Positions 1-9,335 of a stretch of 64,000 nucleotides of DNA are shown one piece after another. The stretch covers positions 186,001 through 250,000 of the forward strand of contig NZ_FXUG01000010.1 in NCBI RefSeq assembly GCF_900182915.1. Direction: 5' to 3'. Position 1 is the stretch's first letter. Every line of letters starts with the position of its first letter. Source of the stretch: Neorhodopirellula lusitana (GTDB taxonomy: Bacteria > Planctomycetota > Planctomycetia > Pirellulales > Pirellulaceae). The notes under the pieces were generated by a model that saw only the letters and a list, made by a program, of their open reading frames with translations, was not told the DNA's origin and did no database searches. The position numbers were made by a program, and so were the translations under genes.

Positions 1-143
1 CCCGCCGATGGCTTATCGCTACGAACGAACACCTCGAGCTGGACCACGCCGGCTCGACCGTCAGCCGCCGCGACCGTTTGCCACGTCGCCATCACCCCAA
101 GAATTAGAATCGCGAACATGCGAACGATCGATCGAGTCTTCAT
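1..143 (-). CDS. Secreted protein of unknown function, N-terminal part only
   Basis: An ATG at 143 on the minus strand opens a frame that runs off the left edge after 47 complete codons. The first residues read MKTRSIVRMFAILILGVMA, a basic start followed by a hydrophobic core and an Ala-rich end near residues 25-27, which is a typical Sec signal peptide. The mature start includes VVQLEVFVRSDKP, which I do not recognise. It lies downstream of the minus-strand sulfatase at 410-2185 in the same direction, about 270 bases away. The start and signal peptide are well supported; the function is unknown because only the beginning is present. Confidence 0.6.
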   Translation of the reverse strand, partial: MKTRSIVRMFAILILGVMATWQTVAAADGRAGVVQLEVFVRSDKPSA

Positions 144-249
144 CGGTTCATTGCCTCCGCTCGCAGGCAAAGCAAAAGCTGTACCCACGCACAATCAACC
201 TCATTTCAATCAAAAACGACCGGGCAGCGCGACCCAATTGCACGCCTGA

Positions 250-267
250 GCGTGCACGCATGCACGC
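250..267. repeat. Short perfect inverted repeat, 7-bp stem
   Basis: GCGTGCA at 250-256 and its reverse complement TGCACGC at 261-267 flank a 4-base loop. It lies about 140 bases past the stop of the minus-strand sulfatase and before the next minus-strand gene. No T-run follows on either strand, so a terminator role is only possible, not shown. Confidence 0.3.
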
Positions 268-409
268 CGACACACGCCCCTTGCGAATCGTCGTCGACCC
301 ACAACGCAACTCCGCGTTCGACGTCGCGCCCGATTGGACGCGTCAACGCACTATCCGTTTCCACCCAACACGATACCGCATGCCTCCAGCAAGTCAGGCA
401 AACCGCCTG

Positions 410-2185
410 CTACTTAGCGACTGCCGCAGGGATGATTGCCTCGGCGGTGCGATCGTCGACCACGAAATGACCGAGCGGAAGATGCGTTACCGCATCCCGG
501 ATCAACCACACTTCGCCTGGACGCGATCGCTGAGTTTCGCGGCTGCCTGCGTCAACAGTTGCCTTCATTGAGACTTGCCCCGATGCTTCGACCAAACACA
601 ACTCCACAGCCGCCGCACGTTTGTTGGTGAAGAAGATCGGAAACTTGTTTCCATCTGGTACGGAAACCGGGGGATTTTTTCCCTGACTCGGAAACCACGG
701 TAGCTTCACTAACGAATCAACCGACGGCTCCACTCGCTCGTGGAAGTCTTTCGGGGCATCCCGCCGGAAAGCTTCAAGTATTGCTTCCGAAGACGGCAGA
801 CTCGCCAAGTTCGTCCACTCGAAGGGGTCGCTTTCCAGATCGTACAACTCTTCGCTACCGTCGTAGTAATGAATGTACTGGTGCGTCCGATTGCTGACGC
901 TGTAGCTGCCCGGTTTAGACAGGTAAGTGACGCTGCTATGCGTCCAATCTTGATTCGCGGGATCGGAAAGCAGCGGCAAGATCGAGGGACCGTCATTCCC
1001 GGACTTCTTCGGCAACCCGCACAGGTCAATCAACGTGGGATAAAGGCTTAACAGGTTCACGGGAGCATCGCACACGGTGCCCGCCGCGGTTCCGCTTGGA
1101 AGCGCAGTGGAGATTCCTGCAGGCACACGGACCATCAACGGCACACGAGTCACCGCCCGCCAAGGTGTGTACTTTTGCCAGTGTTCTTTTTCGCCCAGCT
1201 GCCAACCGTGGTCCGACCAAAGCACCACGATCGTGTTGTCCGCATTCGGGCTGGCCTCCAACGCATCGAGGACGCGTCCTAGCATCGCATCGGCAAAGTG
1301 GATCGACGCCAAGTAACCTTGGATGCCCTGTTTCCATTGCCCCTGCTCTTGAATGTGAGCGAAGTATCGGTTGCGAGCTGCACTGGCACCCACCGCCGGC
1401 ACATCGTCGAGGTCATTCGGCTTATAGCCCGGCGGCAACTGAATGCTTTCCAGCGGGAAGGGCTCGAAGTACTTCTTTGGAACAAACCACGGTTCGTGAG
1501 GCCTATAAAGACCGCATGCCAAGAAAAACGGCTTGTCGTGCTTTTGATTCAATTGCTCCGATACATACTTCGCCGTTAGCCAGTCCCCACCAAACTCCTC
1601 GTCCGTCATGTCGAGCGCCGCCCAGTCCGTATCGACATACTGCCAAGGACCGCCGCGTGGCAAACTTGCCGGACGCACCTTCGGATCAGCGGAATCGGGC
1701 AGCGGGTTTTCCGTCTCCGCGGCCGGGTAGTACTCATCCCACGACGCCGCTTCGATGAAATAGTGCAGCATCTTGCCCGAGCCCGAAGCACGGTAACCAT
1801 TGTTTCGGAAGTGCTGCGGGATCAAGACTTCCGTCGGCATGATCTCACGCATCGCTTGACGATTGTCGTACATCCCACTTCGATGCGGCGATCGCCCGGT
1901 AAAGATCGCCGAACGACACGGATTGCACGCCGGTGCCGGACAATGCGCGTTGTTAAACAGAATCCCACTCGCAGCGAGTCGGTCCAAGTTTGGCGTGATC
2001 GTTTGTGGGTGCCCCCCCAAGCAACCGATCCAATCATTCAGATCGTCCATCGCAATGAACAGCACATTGGGTACAGACGCCTCGGTGGAAGAAGACTCCA
2101 CCGATGGAGTTTCCGCGTACGAACCGGAGCACACCAACGCACTCACGATGGCCATCAAACACGACAGCAAAAGTCGATCTCGCAT
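410..2185 (-). CDS. Secreted sulfatase (iduronate-2-sulfatase-like)
   Basis: This is a type I sulfatase of 591 residues that should hydrolyse sulfate esters, probably on a sulfated polysaccharide, outside the cytoplasm. The signal peptide MRDRLLLSCLMAIVSALVCSG spans about residues 1-24. The metal-binding DD pair is at 47-48 and the sulfatase signature CNPCR at 87-91, with Cys87 the residue normally converted to formylglycine. A later SDHGWQLGEK segment matches the second metal and active-site region. The frame stays open upstream to 2287, but the ATG at 2185 is preferred because the signal peptide begins there and a purine-rich AAGAAAGG precedes it. The maturase (formylglycine-generating enzyme) is not in this window. 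Substrate unknown. Confidence 0.9.
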   Translation of the reverse strand: MRDRLLLSCLMAIVSALVCSGSYAETPSVESSSTEASVPNVLFIAMDDLNDWIGCLGGHPQTITPNLDRLAASGILFNNAHCPAPACNPCRSAIFTGRSPHRSGMYDNRQAMREIMPTEVLIPQHFRNNGYRASGSGKMLHYFIEAASWDEYYPAAETENPLPDSADPKVRPASLPRGGPWQYVDTDWAALDMTDEEFGGDWLTAKYVSEQLNQKHDKPFFLACGLYRPHEPWFVPKKYFEPFPLESIQLPPGYKPNDLDDVPAVGASAARNRYFAHIQEQGQWKQGIQGYLASIHFADAMLGRVLDALEASPNADNTIVVLWSDHGWQLGEKEHWQKYTPWRAVTRVPLMVRVPAGISTALPSGTAAGTVCDAPVNLLSLYPTLIDLCGLPKKSGNDGPSILPLLSDPANQDWTHSSVTYLSKPGSYSVSNRTHQYIHYYDGSEELYDLESDPFEWTNLASLPSSEAILEAFRRDAPKDFHERVEPSVDSLVKLPWFPSQGKNPPVSVPDGNKFPIFFTNKRAAAVELCLVEASGQVSMKATVDAGSRETQRSRPGEVWLIRDAVTHLPLGHFVVDDRTAEAIIPAAVAK

Positions 2186-2818
2186 CAAGTTGCCTTTCTT
2201 CTTCACCAATAAACTGATTGACAATAATCCACTGCGTTTCAACGAATCACCTTCCCCCAACGTCGGCATGCAAGCAAGTTTTGCCAATAGGGCTCCAGCA
2301 GTTCGTTGTCCAACCTACCGTTGCGTTAATCCTAGCGTTGCACCGCCACGCCTAATTCCTTCGAAATTCCATCGAAACCTGAATTCAAGCAAGAACTGAG
2401 CTCATACCAAAATCAAGCTCAAGACAAACCTGGTTCTTTGCGAGGACCTTTCGCGGCAATCCGAACGACCAACCCACCCATGCAAAGGGGGAGAGGCCTT
2501 ATCAGATCACAAGCAAACGGGCTCCACTATGACAAACACCTCCGTTGAACAAGCGTTCGCGCACAATTCACGGCTTGGCAAACAACTCAATTGACCACTC
2601 TGCACACCAATCATTTTGATCCATGGAAAGCGGTAATGGTCTGCTGCAGTAGATAAGCTCGTAAACGATAAGAGTTGCCAATCGCACGCCATCCTTTAAC
2701 TCAACGTGACGGGAAGTGTGGTGCCGTTCTTGGCGTCCAAGCTGTCAAACGCACCGACACTCGTTATCGTTTCAAGGGAAGTACAAGATCACAACCTAAT
2801 TCATCAGCGTGCAGTGCT
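2186..2818. other. Divergent intergenic region between two sulfatases
   Basis: About 630 bases lie between the starts of the minus-strand sulfatase (2185) and the plus-strand sulfatase (2819). Open frames here are short and have no recognisable domain. The region must hold the promoters of both genes, but I could not assign clear -35/-10 elements or an operator. Nothing else is seen. Confidence 0.5.
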
Positions 2819-4567
2819 ATGCAACGATTCTATGTTCAAATGGTCGCGGCGTTTGCCTTCGTGGCATGTTGCCAAGTTCCCGGCTACTCGGCGACGCGCC
2901 CGAACGTGTTGTTCATCGCCGTCGACGACCTGCGTCCCTCGATTGGTTGCTATGGCGACACTCAGGCGATCACGCCGAACATGGATCGCCTGGCATCTCG
3001 GTCGGTTCTGTTCAATCGAGCCTATTGCCAGGTCGCAGTATGCAACCCGTCTCGAGCCAGTCTGATGACCGGCATGCGGCCGGACAAACTGGGCGTATGG
3101 ACATTGCCGATTCACTTCCGCGAAGCCATGCCGGACGTGGTGACCATGCCGCAGTGGTTCCGCAAGTTTGGCTACACGGCGGTCAGTCACGGCAAGATCT
3201 ACCACAACCCGACCCCGGATCCTCAATCGTGGAGCGAGCCGATCCGGGATCTTCCGCCGCTTCCCTATGTCTATCCCGAAGGCACACGCAGCCAGATTAA
3301 AAAGGCTCAAGACGCGTTGCCTGACAACGATTGGCGAAAGAACAACCTCCGCGGTCCCAGCACGGCATCACCGAACCTGGCCGACGACCAAGTCCTGGAT
3401 GGTGCCCGCACCAACATGGCCATCGAAGACCTTCGGCGGCTCGGCAAACAAGATGATCCGTTCTTCTTAGCGATGGGTTACATCCGCCCACACCTCGCCT
3501 GGGTCGCTCCCAAGAAGTACTGGGACATGCACGACCCCGCAAAGTTACCGGTTCTGGGGGAACAACACACGCCAACCGACGCCCCGGCCTACTCGATGCA
3601 CAACAACAGCGAGCTAACGCACTACGTCGACTTGATAAAACTGCCGCGGCCTTGGGATGATCGCGACGTGGACACCGAACACGCTCGCCACCTGATGCAC
3701 GGGTACTACGCCTGCGTCAGCTATGTCGACGCGCAAATCGGGCGTTTGCTAGACGTGCTCGACGAGGAAGGCCTGGCCGACAACACGATCGTGGTGCTGT
3801 GGAGCGACCATGGATGGAAACTTGGCGAACACCGAGGCTGGGGCAAGATGACCAACTATGAAATCGACGCCCGCGTGCCACTGTTGATCGCCGGACCAGG
3901 CGTTGATCGCGCCGGAGAAAAGACCGAAGGGTTAGCTGAATTGCTAGACTTGTTTCCCACGCTCTGCGAAATGGCCAACATCGAAGTGCCGGATTTTGTC
4001 GACGGCGCGAGCCTCGTACCGATCCTTCAAAACGTCGACGCCCAAGTCCACGACGGTGCAGTGAATCAGTACTATCGCCGGCTCAACGGCAACCAATACA
4101 TGGGCTATTCCATTCGCACCAACGACTACCGCTTTGTCGAATGGCGAGACTTTTCGACCGGCGAAGTGACCGTGAAAGAGCTATACGATCACCGGACCGA
4201 ACACTCCGAAACCGTCAACATTGTCGACTCAGTGGACGCTGGTGTCGTAAACGAACTGACCGCACTGCTGCTGGAATCACACCCGCGCAAGGGGTTGGTG
4301 ATGCGACCGAAGATTCACTCCGCTCCACAAGCCAATGGCGGCCAAGGTGAACTGTCGTTTGAAAACAAGACCGACACGCCCATTCGCGTTCACTTGGTTG
4401 CACCGTCGGGGAAAAGAGACCGAGGACGCAAAGTAGCACCACAAGGCGAAGTCACCATGAAGCAAAAGATGGGCTCCGTCTATGTCGTCGAAAGCCTCGA
4501 TGGAACGATCCATGAAATCCATCCGCTGTCGAAACCGGTTGAGACGGTAGTCATCGAGCGGGACTGA
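2819..4567 (+). CDS. Secreted sulfatase (iduronate-2-sulfatase-like)
   Basis: A 582-residue sulfatase, divergent from the one at 410-2185 and of the same subfamily. A signal peptide lies at about residues 1-25 (MQRFYVQMVAAFAFVACC). The metal DD pair is at 36-37 (VDDLRPSIGCYG) and the signature CNPSR at 75-79, so Cys75 is the expected formylglycine. SDHGWKLGEHRGWGK gives the second active-site strand. The open frame begins at a TTG at 2675, but that would place 48 non-signal residues first; the ATG at 2819 puts the signal peptide at the start. Expected role: desulfation of a polysaccharide in the periplasm or outside. The C-terminal extension after the sulfatase core resembles that of its neighbour. 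Confidence 0.9.
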   Translation: MQRFYVQMVAAFAFVACCQVPGYSATRPNVLFIAVDDLRPSIGCYGDTQAITPNMDRLASRSVLFNRAYCQVAVCNPSRASLMTGMRPDKLGVWTLPIHFREAMPDVVTMPQWFRKFGYTAVSHGKIYHNPTPDPQSWSEPIRDLPPLPYVYPEGTRSQIKKAQDALPDNDWRKNNLRGPSTASPNLADDQVLDGARTNMAIEDLRRLGKQDDPFFLAMGYIRPHLAWVAPKKYWDMHDPAKLPVLGEQHTPTDAPAYSMHNNSELTHYVDLIKLPRPWDDRDVDTEHARHLMHGYYACVSYVDAQIGRLLDVLDEEGLADNTIVVLWSDHGWKLGEHRGWGKMTNYEIDARVPLLIAGPGVDRAGEKTEGLAELLDLFPTLCEMANIEVPDFVDGASLVPILQNVDAQVHDGAVNQYYRRLNGNQYMGYSIRTNDYRFVEWRDFSTGEVTVKELYDHRTEHSETVNIVDSVDAGVVNELTALLLESHPRKGLVMRPKIHSAPQANGGQGELSFENKTDTPIRVHLVAPSGKRDRGRKVAPQGEVTMKQKMGSVYVVESLDGTIHEIHPLSKPVETVVIERD

Positions 4568-4653
4568 CCTGCGACGGATTCGAAAAGCGTAGCAGGGTCG
4601 CACGATCGTGACTGACACCGCCACACTGATCACTTAAGCCGAGCGGCGCTTGG

Positions 4654-6054
4654 TTACTCTGTCTTCCCGATCGCAACCAAACGTTTGGTTGTTCGGATGA
4701 ACAGCACGCCACCGGCGACCGCTGGAGTGGCGAAACACGGTTCGCCCATTGGGTTCTCTGCCAACGATTCATATTCAGGACCGGACTTCAACACATAAAC
4801 CGTCCCGTTCTCTGATGCACAAACCACGTTCCCATCAACGGACAACAGCGACGCAATCACACCGGCCTCTTTCCCAAGGCGTTTTTCGAACATTTTCTCG
4901 CCGGTAATCGCGTGAAAGCAACGCACCACGCCATTCGAGTTGCCTAGATACAAATAGTCGCCCGACACGACCGGAGTCGACATGTACGATCCTCCACGTT
5001 CCACGCTCCACACGAGCGGATTGGGCTCGTCATCCGATTCCTCTTCAGACTCTTCATCCGAGTCAATCAACACCGTCCCCCGCGTTTCGGGCCGCACCAC
5101 ATAAATGGGTGCCTTCCCACCGTGCGCGTTGGTGATGTAGATCCAGCCATTGGCTATAAAAGGAGTTGGGATAGGATTGTCACCGCCACCTTCAAGACGC
5201 CACAGCTCTTCGCCGGTTTCGAAGTCATACGACACGATCCAAGGAAAGCCATTGACGACCATCTGAGTGACGCCATCCGCTTCAAAAATCAACGGAGATC
5301 CCCAGCTGCGTTCACAAACTTCGGAACGGTCGGACCTCCATACTTCTTCGCCGTCGGACAACTGCAACACGGTGACAAACGGATGATCAGGATCATCACC
5401 GATCACCGCCACCCGTCCCCCGTGTATCGCCGGTGAGCTCGCGTAGCCCCAGCCAATCCCGTACTTACTGACGTCGATCACGCCGAGATCTCGTTCCCAG
5501 ATCAAAGTTCCGTCTAGGTCATAGCAATGCAACCCCTCGGAACCGAAGCAGGCCACCACGCGGTCACCGTCAACACAAACGCTACTATTCGCGTGAGTCG
5601 CTTTACTGTGACGGGTTGCCTTGGGTTCACCATGGTGAGCCGTCTTTCGCCAAAGCTCTTCGCCTGTTGATTTGTCGTAACAAAGAATGATCCAGCTATA
5701 CGAACCGCCGTCTTCCGCCGCGTCAATATTTCCACCCGCCGCGATATTTAGTTCCGTTTCGCCCTCGTCTGGAACCGCCGTCAGTAAGAAAATACGTTCG
5801 CCGACAATGACCGGACTGGAGTGACCAAGCCCGGGCACTTCGGCTTCCCAAAGCACGCCCTCGTTGGGCCCGTCTTCCGAATCCGCGTTCCACTGAGTTG
5901 GCACTTCACCGCCATCGGCAACACCGCGACCACCAGGTCCTCGGAAGGATGGCCAGTCAGTCGTTGATTGAGAATACGCCGCAACCGATGGACCGACAGC
6001 GACGAATAAGAGCGTCAACAAACTCGTGGAGGGGAACAACTTCGATCGAATCAT
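4654..6054 (-). CDS. PQQ-like (BamB-type) beta-propeller protein
   Basis: A 466-residue secreted protein with a signal peptide (MIRSKLFPSTSLLTLLFVAVG) followed by WPSFRGPGGRG, the usual opening of planctomycete PQQ-like propellers. Several repeats of the form TGEELW or DGEEVW (STGEELWRK, LSDGEEVWRS, ETGEELWRLEG, ITGEKMFEKRLG) mark propeller blades. A short acidic linker DSDEESEEESDDEP sits between two blades. No enzymatic residues are identifiable; many relatives are annotated as outer-membrane-assembly BamB-like without proof. Its ATG overlaps the TGA of the upstream FG-GAP gene by four bases (ATGA), so the two are almost certainly translationally coupled. Confidence 0.8.
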   Translation of the reverse strand: MIRSKLFPSTSLLTLLFVAVGPSVAAYSQSTTDWPSFRGPGGRGVADGGEVPTQWNADSEDGPNEGVLWEAEVPGLGHSSPVIVGERIFLLTAVPDEGETELNIAAGGNIDAAEDGGSYSWIILCYDKSTGEELWRKTAHHGEPKATRHSKATHANSSVCVDGDRVVACFGSEGLHCYDLDGTLIWERDLGVIDVSKYGIGWGYASSPAIHGGRVAVIGDDPDHPFVTVLQLSDGEEVWRSDRSEVCERSWGSPLIFEADGVTQMVVNGFPWIVSYDFETGEELWRLEGGGDNPIPTPFIANGWIYITNAHGGKAPIYVVRPETRGTVLIDSDEESEEESDDEPNPLVWSVERGGSYMSTPVVSGDYLYLGNSNGVVRCFHAITGEKMFEKRLGKEAGVIASLLSVDGNVVCASENGTVYVLKSGPEYESLAENPMGEPCFATPAVAGGVLFIRTTKRLVAIGKTE

Positions 6055-7184
6055 TTCTTGCTCGCGCGGTTGAGAAATATGCGGTTCACGTCATCTGAGT
6101 TGGATACGACGATATCAGCGAAGCCGTCGCCGTCCAGGTCCCCGACATCGAGTCCATACGTTGCCGACGCCTTGCCAAACGGTACTTCGTCAAACGTCAG
6201 TTCGGTGCCTCGACGCAAGAACACTGATCCAGGCTCATTCAAATTGCCAACAACAATGTCGAGATCGCCGTCATTGTTCATATCCGCGATCGATAGCGCA
6301 TAAGTTTGCCCTGATGCGGACCCAAATTCGGCGTCACTCACCATGCCTCCCGCACCATCGCCCAGGAATATCTGGTTCGCTCGTCCAATGTTGGCGACCA
6401 CCCAATCCAGTTTCCCATCCCCGTTTAAATCCGCGATGGCCACCGCCCGCGAATGATCATCACCGCTTCCGAACGGAACACTTTGGGTGAATTTTAACTT
6501 CGAATCACCCAATAGCACTTCGTTGGGTTGGCGGTCCCGATTCGCCAACACCAAGTCAAGATACCCGTCACCGTTGAGGTCGCCGGCCGCGACATCGATT
6601 GTGGAATCGCGATCCGTGCCAAACGTGGGCCCCGACGTGAAGTTCGCTGCGCCATCGTTCAGGTAAATGCGATTGGGTCGACCACGGCACGTCGCAATCA
6701 AGTCAACATCCCCATCCTGATCAAGATCCACCGTCAACAGACTACGAAGACTCGACACTTCTCCGTATTCACCATGAACGGCAAAGTTCCCGGAGCCATC
6801 GTTCAAGAACACCTCGCCCTGAGCCATGTCGTTCCCAGTGGCAATGTCCAAATCGCCGTCGCCGTCCAGATCCGCCAATTCGCATGCATAGGTGGTTCGT
6901 TGATCACCACCAAGCGGGCGAATGATCGAGAACTTGGCTTTCCCCTGATTGATCAACAGTTCGTTCTGCTGAGGCCAATGACGCCCGTTGGCGACCACAA
7001 CGTCCAGGTCACCGTCACTGTCGATGTCGCCCAATCGAACCGACGCCGATCGCAGGCGTTCAGTGCCAAGCGTCAGTCGCTCGCTAGTCACGAACATGCG
7101 ATCTTGCGCAACAACCGCATCCCAAGGCCACAACATCAAGGCTAACGCAGTCACCCAAAAAATTGATCGCTCAACGCCATTCAT
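6051..7184 (-). CDS. Secreted FG-GAP/VCBS repeat protein
   Basis: A 377-residue secreted protein made of about seven FG-GAP (VCBS, integrin-alpha-like) repeats. The calcium-type motif D-x-D-x-DGDLD recurs (GDIDSDGDLD, ADLDGDGDLD, VDLDQDGDVD, GDLNGDGYLD, ADLNGDGKLD, ADMNNDGDLD, GDLDGDGFAD). This should fold as a seven-bladed Ca-binding propeller used in adhesion or binding. The start at 7184 is preferred over 7232 because GGAGAG lies just upstream and the signal peptide (VERSIFWVTALALMLWPWDAVVA) then sits at the N-terminus. It is the first gene of a coupled pair with the PQQ-type propeller at 4654-6054. Confidence 0.85.
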   Translation of the reverse strand: MNGVERSIFWVTALALMLWPWDAVVAQDRMFVTSERLTLGTERLRSASVRLGDIDSDGDLDVVVANGRHWPQQNELLINQGKAKFSIIRPLGGDQRTTYACELADLDGDGDLDIATGNDMAQGEVFLNDGSGNFAVHGEYGEVSSLRSLLTVDLDQDGDVDLIATCRGRPNRIYLNDGAANFTSGPTFGTDRDSTIDVAAGDLNGDGYLDLVLANRDRQPNEVLLGDSKLKFTQSVPFGSGDDHSRAVAIADLNGDGKLDWVVANIGRANQIFLGDGAGGMVSDAEFGSASGQTYALSIADMNNDGDLDIVVGNLNEPGSVFLRRGTELTFDEVPFGKASATYGLDVGDLDGDGFADIVVSNSDDVNRIFLNRASKK

Positions 7185-7471
7185 ATGTTCTCTCCGTTCA
7201 ATCATCGAACAAGAAGAATGCAAAACCTGCATCGGTTGCCCAGTCTAATCAGCACCGGCAATTCTGACCACGCGAAGCCAGACACCAGTGAAGCCTCAAC
7301 CTAGCCTTGTCCAAGCAACGCCATTCAACACGCGGCGTCAGTACTACTTCCGCGTACACTCGACCAAGACGCGTCCTCCAGTCATCCAGAATTCCGTCGC
7401 AAGCTGCCACCTCATCGTGTTAGGATGAACGCACGTTCGAAAGAGCTCTATCCCCACCAAGGAGATTCAAA

Positions 7472-9007
7472 ATGAACGATCGATCTGACAAAGCCCGGCG
7501 GCGTGGGTTCATGCAAATGGCGGGCGTGGCCGGTGCTTCACTGACGCTCAATGAGTTTGGTTTCTTGGGTCGCCTTCCATCCGTGTCGGCAAGCGAAACA
7601 CAACTGCCTGCCGGTTCGGTGGAGTTCTCGCCAGACATCGAACCGCTGGTCAGACTGCTGGAAGAGACACCGCGTTCCAAAGTGATCGAAACGTTTGCCG
7701 CCAAGATCCAATCAGGCACCAGCTACCGAGACATTTTGGCCGCCTTGTTGTTGGCTGGCGTTCGCAACGTGCAACCACGCCCCAGCGTCGGCTTTAAGTT
7801 CCACGCCGTGTTGGTTGTCAACTCAGCCCACCTTGCCAGCCTGGCGGCCCCCGACTCCGATCGTTGGCTGCCCATCTTCTGGGCTCTCGACTATTTCAAA
7901 TCGGCACAAGCTCGCGACATTTCCGAAGGCGACTGGACGATGGCCGCAGTCGACGAATCCAAGGTGCCGCCCTCGCACAAAGCCGAACAAGCGTTTCGCG
8001 TTGCCATGGATTCATGGGATGTGGAGGCGGCCGACGTCGCTATCGTCTCGTTATGCCGGACCGCACCCGCATCCAAGATCTTCGACATCCTGGCTCATTA
8101 CGGCTGCCGCGACTTTCGCAGCATCGGCCACAAAGCAATCTATGTCGCAAACTCCTTCCGAACTCTCCAGTGCATCGGATGGCGTTTCGCCGAACCCGTG
8201 CTCCGGTCCCTCACCTACGCGATCCTCAATCACACCGGTGAACCGAATCCTTCGACCAGCGACTTGAAGGCTGACGAAGCCTGGCGAGTCACCATCGCCA
8301 AGCAAGACACAGTGGGAAAGAACTGGAGTCATGGGCGAATTGACAGCGGCGCCACATTGTCACTGCTAGGTTCGCTGCGAGACGCATCACCGAGCGAGGC
8401 CGTTTCAGTCACCGCCGAAATGCTAGCCAGCGGAATCGCTCCACAGTCAATCAGCGATGCTCTGTTCTTGTCCGCCGGCGAGATGCTCGGCCAACAACCC
8501 GGCATCGTCTCACTGCATTCCGCAACTTCAACCAATGCGTTGCAGTACGCGTTCCGAACGGCCTATCAGGATCAAACCCGTCGAGAACTGTTGTTACAAA
8601 ACGCAGCATTCATTCCCTACTTCCGTGAGTCCATGCGATCACGCGGCAAACTGCGGTCGACTCAAATCGACACCAACACCGCGAGTGAAACAAACGAACA
8701 ACCGCTCGGCATCAACGAGATCTTCAACCGCGTTTCGGCTAACCGCCAACAAGCATCCGCCGCGATGCGCAGCTACCTGGACTCAGGCGGGCCACCTGAA
8801 CAACTGATCGACGCCGCTCGCCGACTTGTTTTCCTGAAAGGAAACGACTCCCACGATTACAAATTCAGTTCCGCCGTGCTGGAAGACTACTACTGGATCT
8901 CACCCGAGTTTCGAGCACCATACCTCGCCAGTGCCGCGTATCTGTTGCCCGGGTCCAAGGATCGAGACAACGGACTGGTTAACCGAGTTCATGCAGCTCT
9001 TGCATAG
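7472..9007 (+). CDS. Tat-exported protein of unknown function
   Basis: A 511-residue protein starting with a twin-arginine signal: RRRGFMQMAGVAGASLTL at about residues 9-26. A strong Shine-Dalgarno AAGGAG at 7459-7464 sits seven bases before the ATG, which fixes the start. I recognise no catalytic domain. It contains long helical-looking stretches, several conserved-looking His and Trp residues (FKFHAVLVVNSAH, HYGCRDFRSIGHKAIYVANS, GRIDSGATLSLLGSL), and no membrane segment beyond the signal. Tat export suggests a folded, possibly cofactor-bearing protein. Its stop codon lies inside a 13-base tandem repeat. Confidence 0.75.
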   Translation: MNDRSDKARRRGFMQMAGVAGASLTLNEFGFLGRLPSVSASETQLPAGSVEFSPDIEPLVRLLEETPRSKVIETFAAKIQSGTSYRDILAALLLAGVRNVQPRPSVGFKFHAVLVVNSAHLASLAAPDSDRWLPIFWALDYFKSAQARDISEGDWTMAAVDESKVPPSHKAEQAFRVAMDSWDVEAADVAIVSLCRTAPASKIFDILAHYGCRDFRSIGHKAIYVANSFRTLQCIGWRFAEPVLRSLTYAILNHTGEPNPSTSDLKADEAWRVTIAKQDTVGKNWSHGRIDSGATLSLLGSLRDASPSEAVSVTAEMLASGIAPQSISDALFLSAGEMLGQQPGIVSLHSATSTNALQYAFRTAYQDQTRRELLLQNAAFIPYFRESMRSRGKLRSTQIDTNTASETNEQPLGINEIFNRVSANRQQASAAMRSYLDSGGPPEQLIDAARRLVFLKGNDSHDYKFSSAVLEDYYWISPEFRAPYLASAAYLLPGSKDRDNGLVNRVHAALA

Positions 9008-9051
9008 AACACTTGCATAGAACACTTGCATAGAACACTTGCATAGAACAC
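9000..9051. repeat. Four tandem copies of a 13-bp unit spanning a stop codon
   Basis: The unit TTGCATAGAACAC is repeated four times without a mismatch at 9000-9012, 9013-9025, 9026-9038 and 9039-9051, followed by a broken start of a fifth copy. The TAG in the first copy is the stop codon of the Tat-exported gene (9005-9007). Since 13 is not a multiple of 3, gain or loss of a copy downstream of the stop would not alter the protein. It looks like recent slippage. Confidence 0.9.
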
Positions 9052-9335
9052 TTACGCAAAACAACCGAGCCAGCACACGCCCGTCACTGCGGCGACAATG
9101 ACCCGCAATTATACACCTGGACAAGAAGGTTATTCTTCCGGTTTTTCAAGCGAAGGGCTTTCAAACGTGAGACGTCCAGACAAGGGCTACCTTGATCGTT
9201 TCATCACATTCGACGAACCCGCTCGCCTCTCGCTGGCACAATGCTAAGATGTTGCCAACGTAAACCATGCACGGGGTACTGATGCCATCCGTGCCCTTCG
9301 ACTCCCACTGCGATTTTTCGCGAGAGACCCATCTC
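9052..9335. other. Intergenic stretch, no gene seen
   Basis: About 280 bases follow the 13-bp repeats before the TlpA-like gene. No supported coding frame, RNA gene or clear terminator is visible. The frame of the next gene stays open back to 9267 but lacks protein-like features there. Confidence 0.4.
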
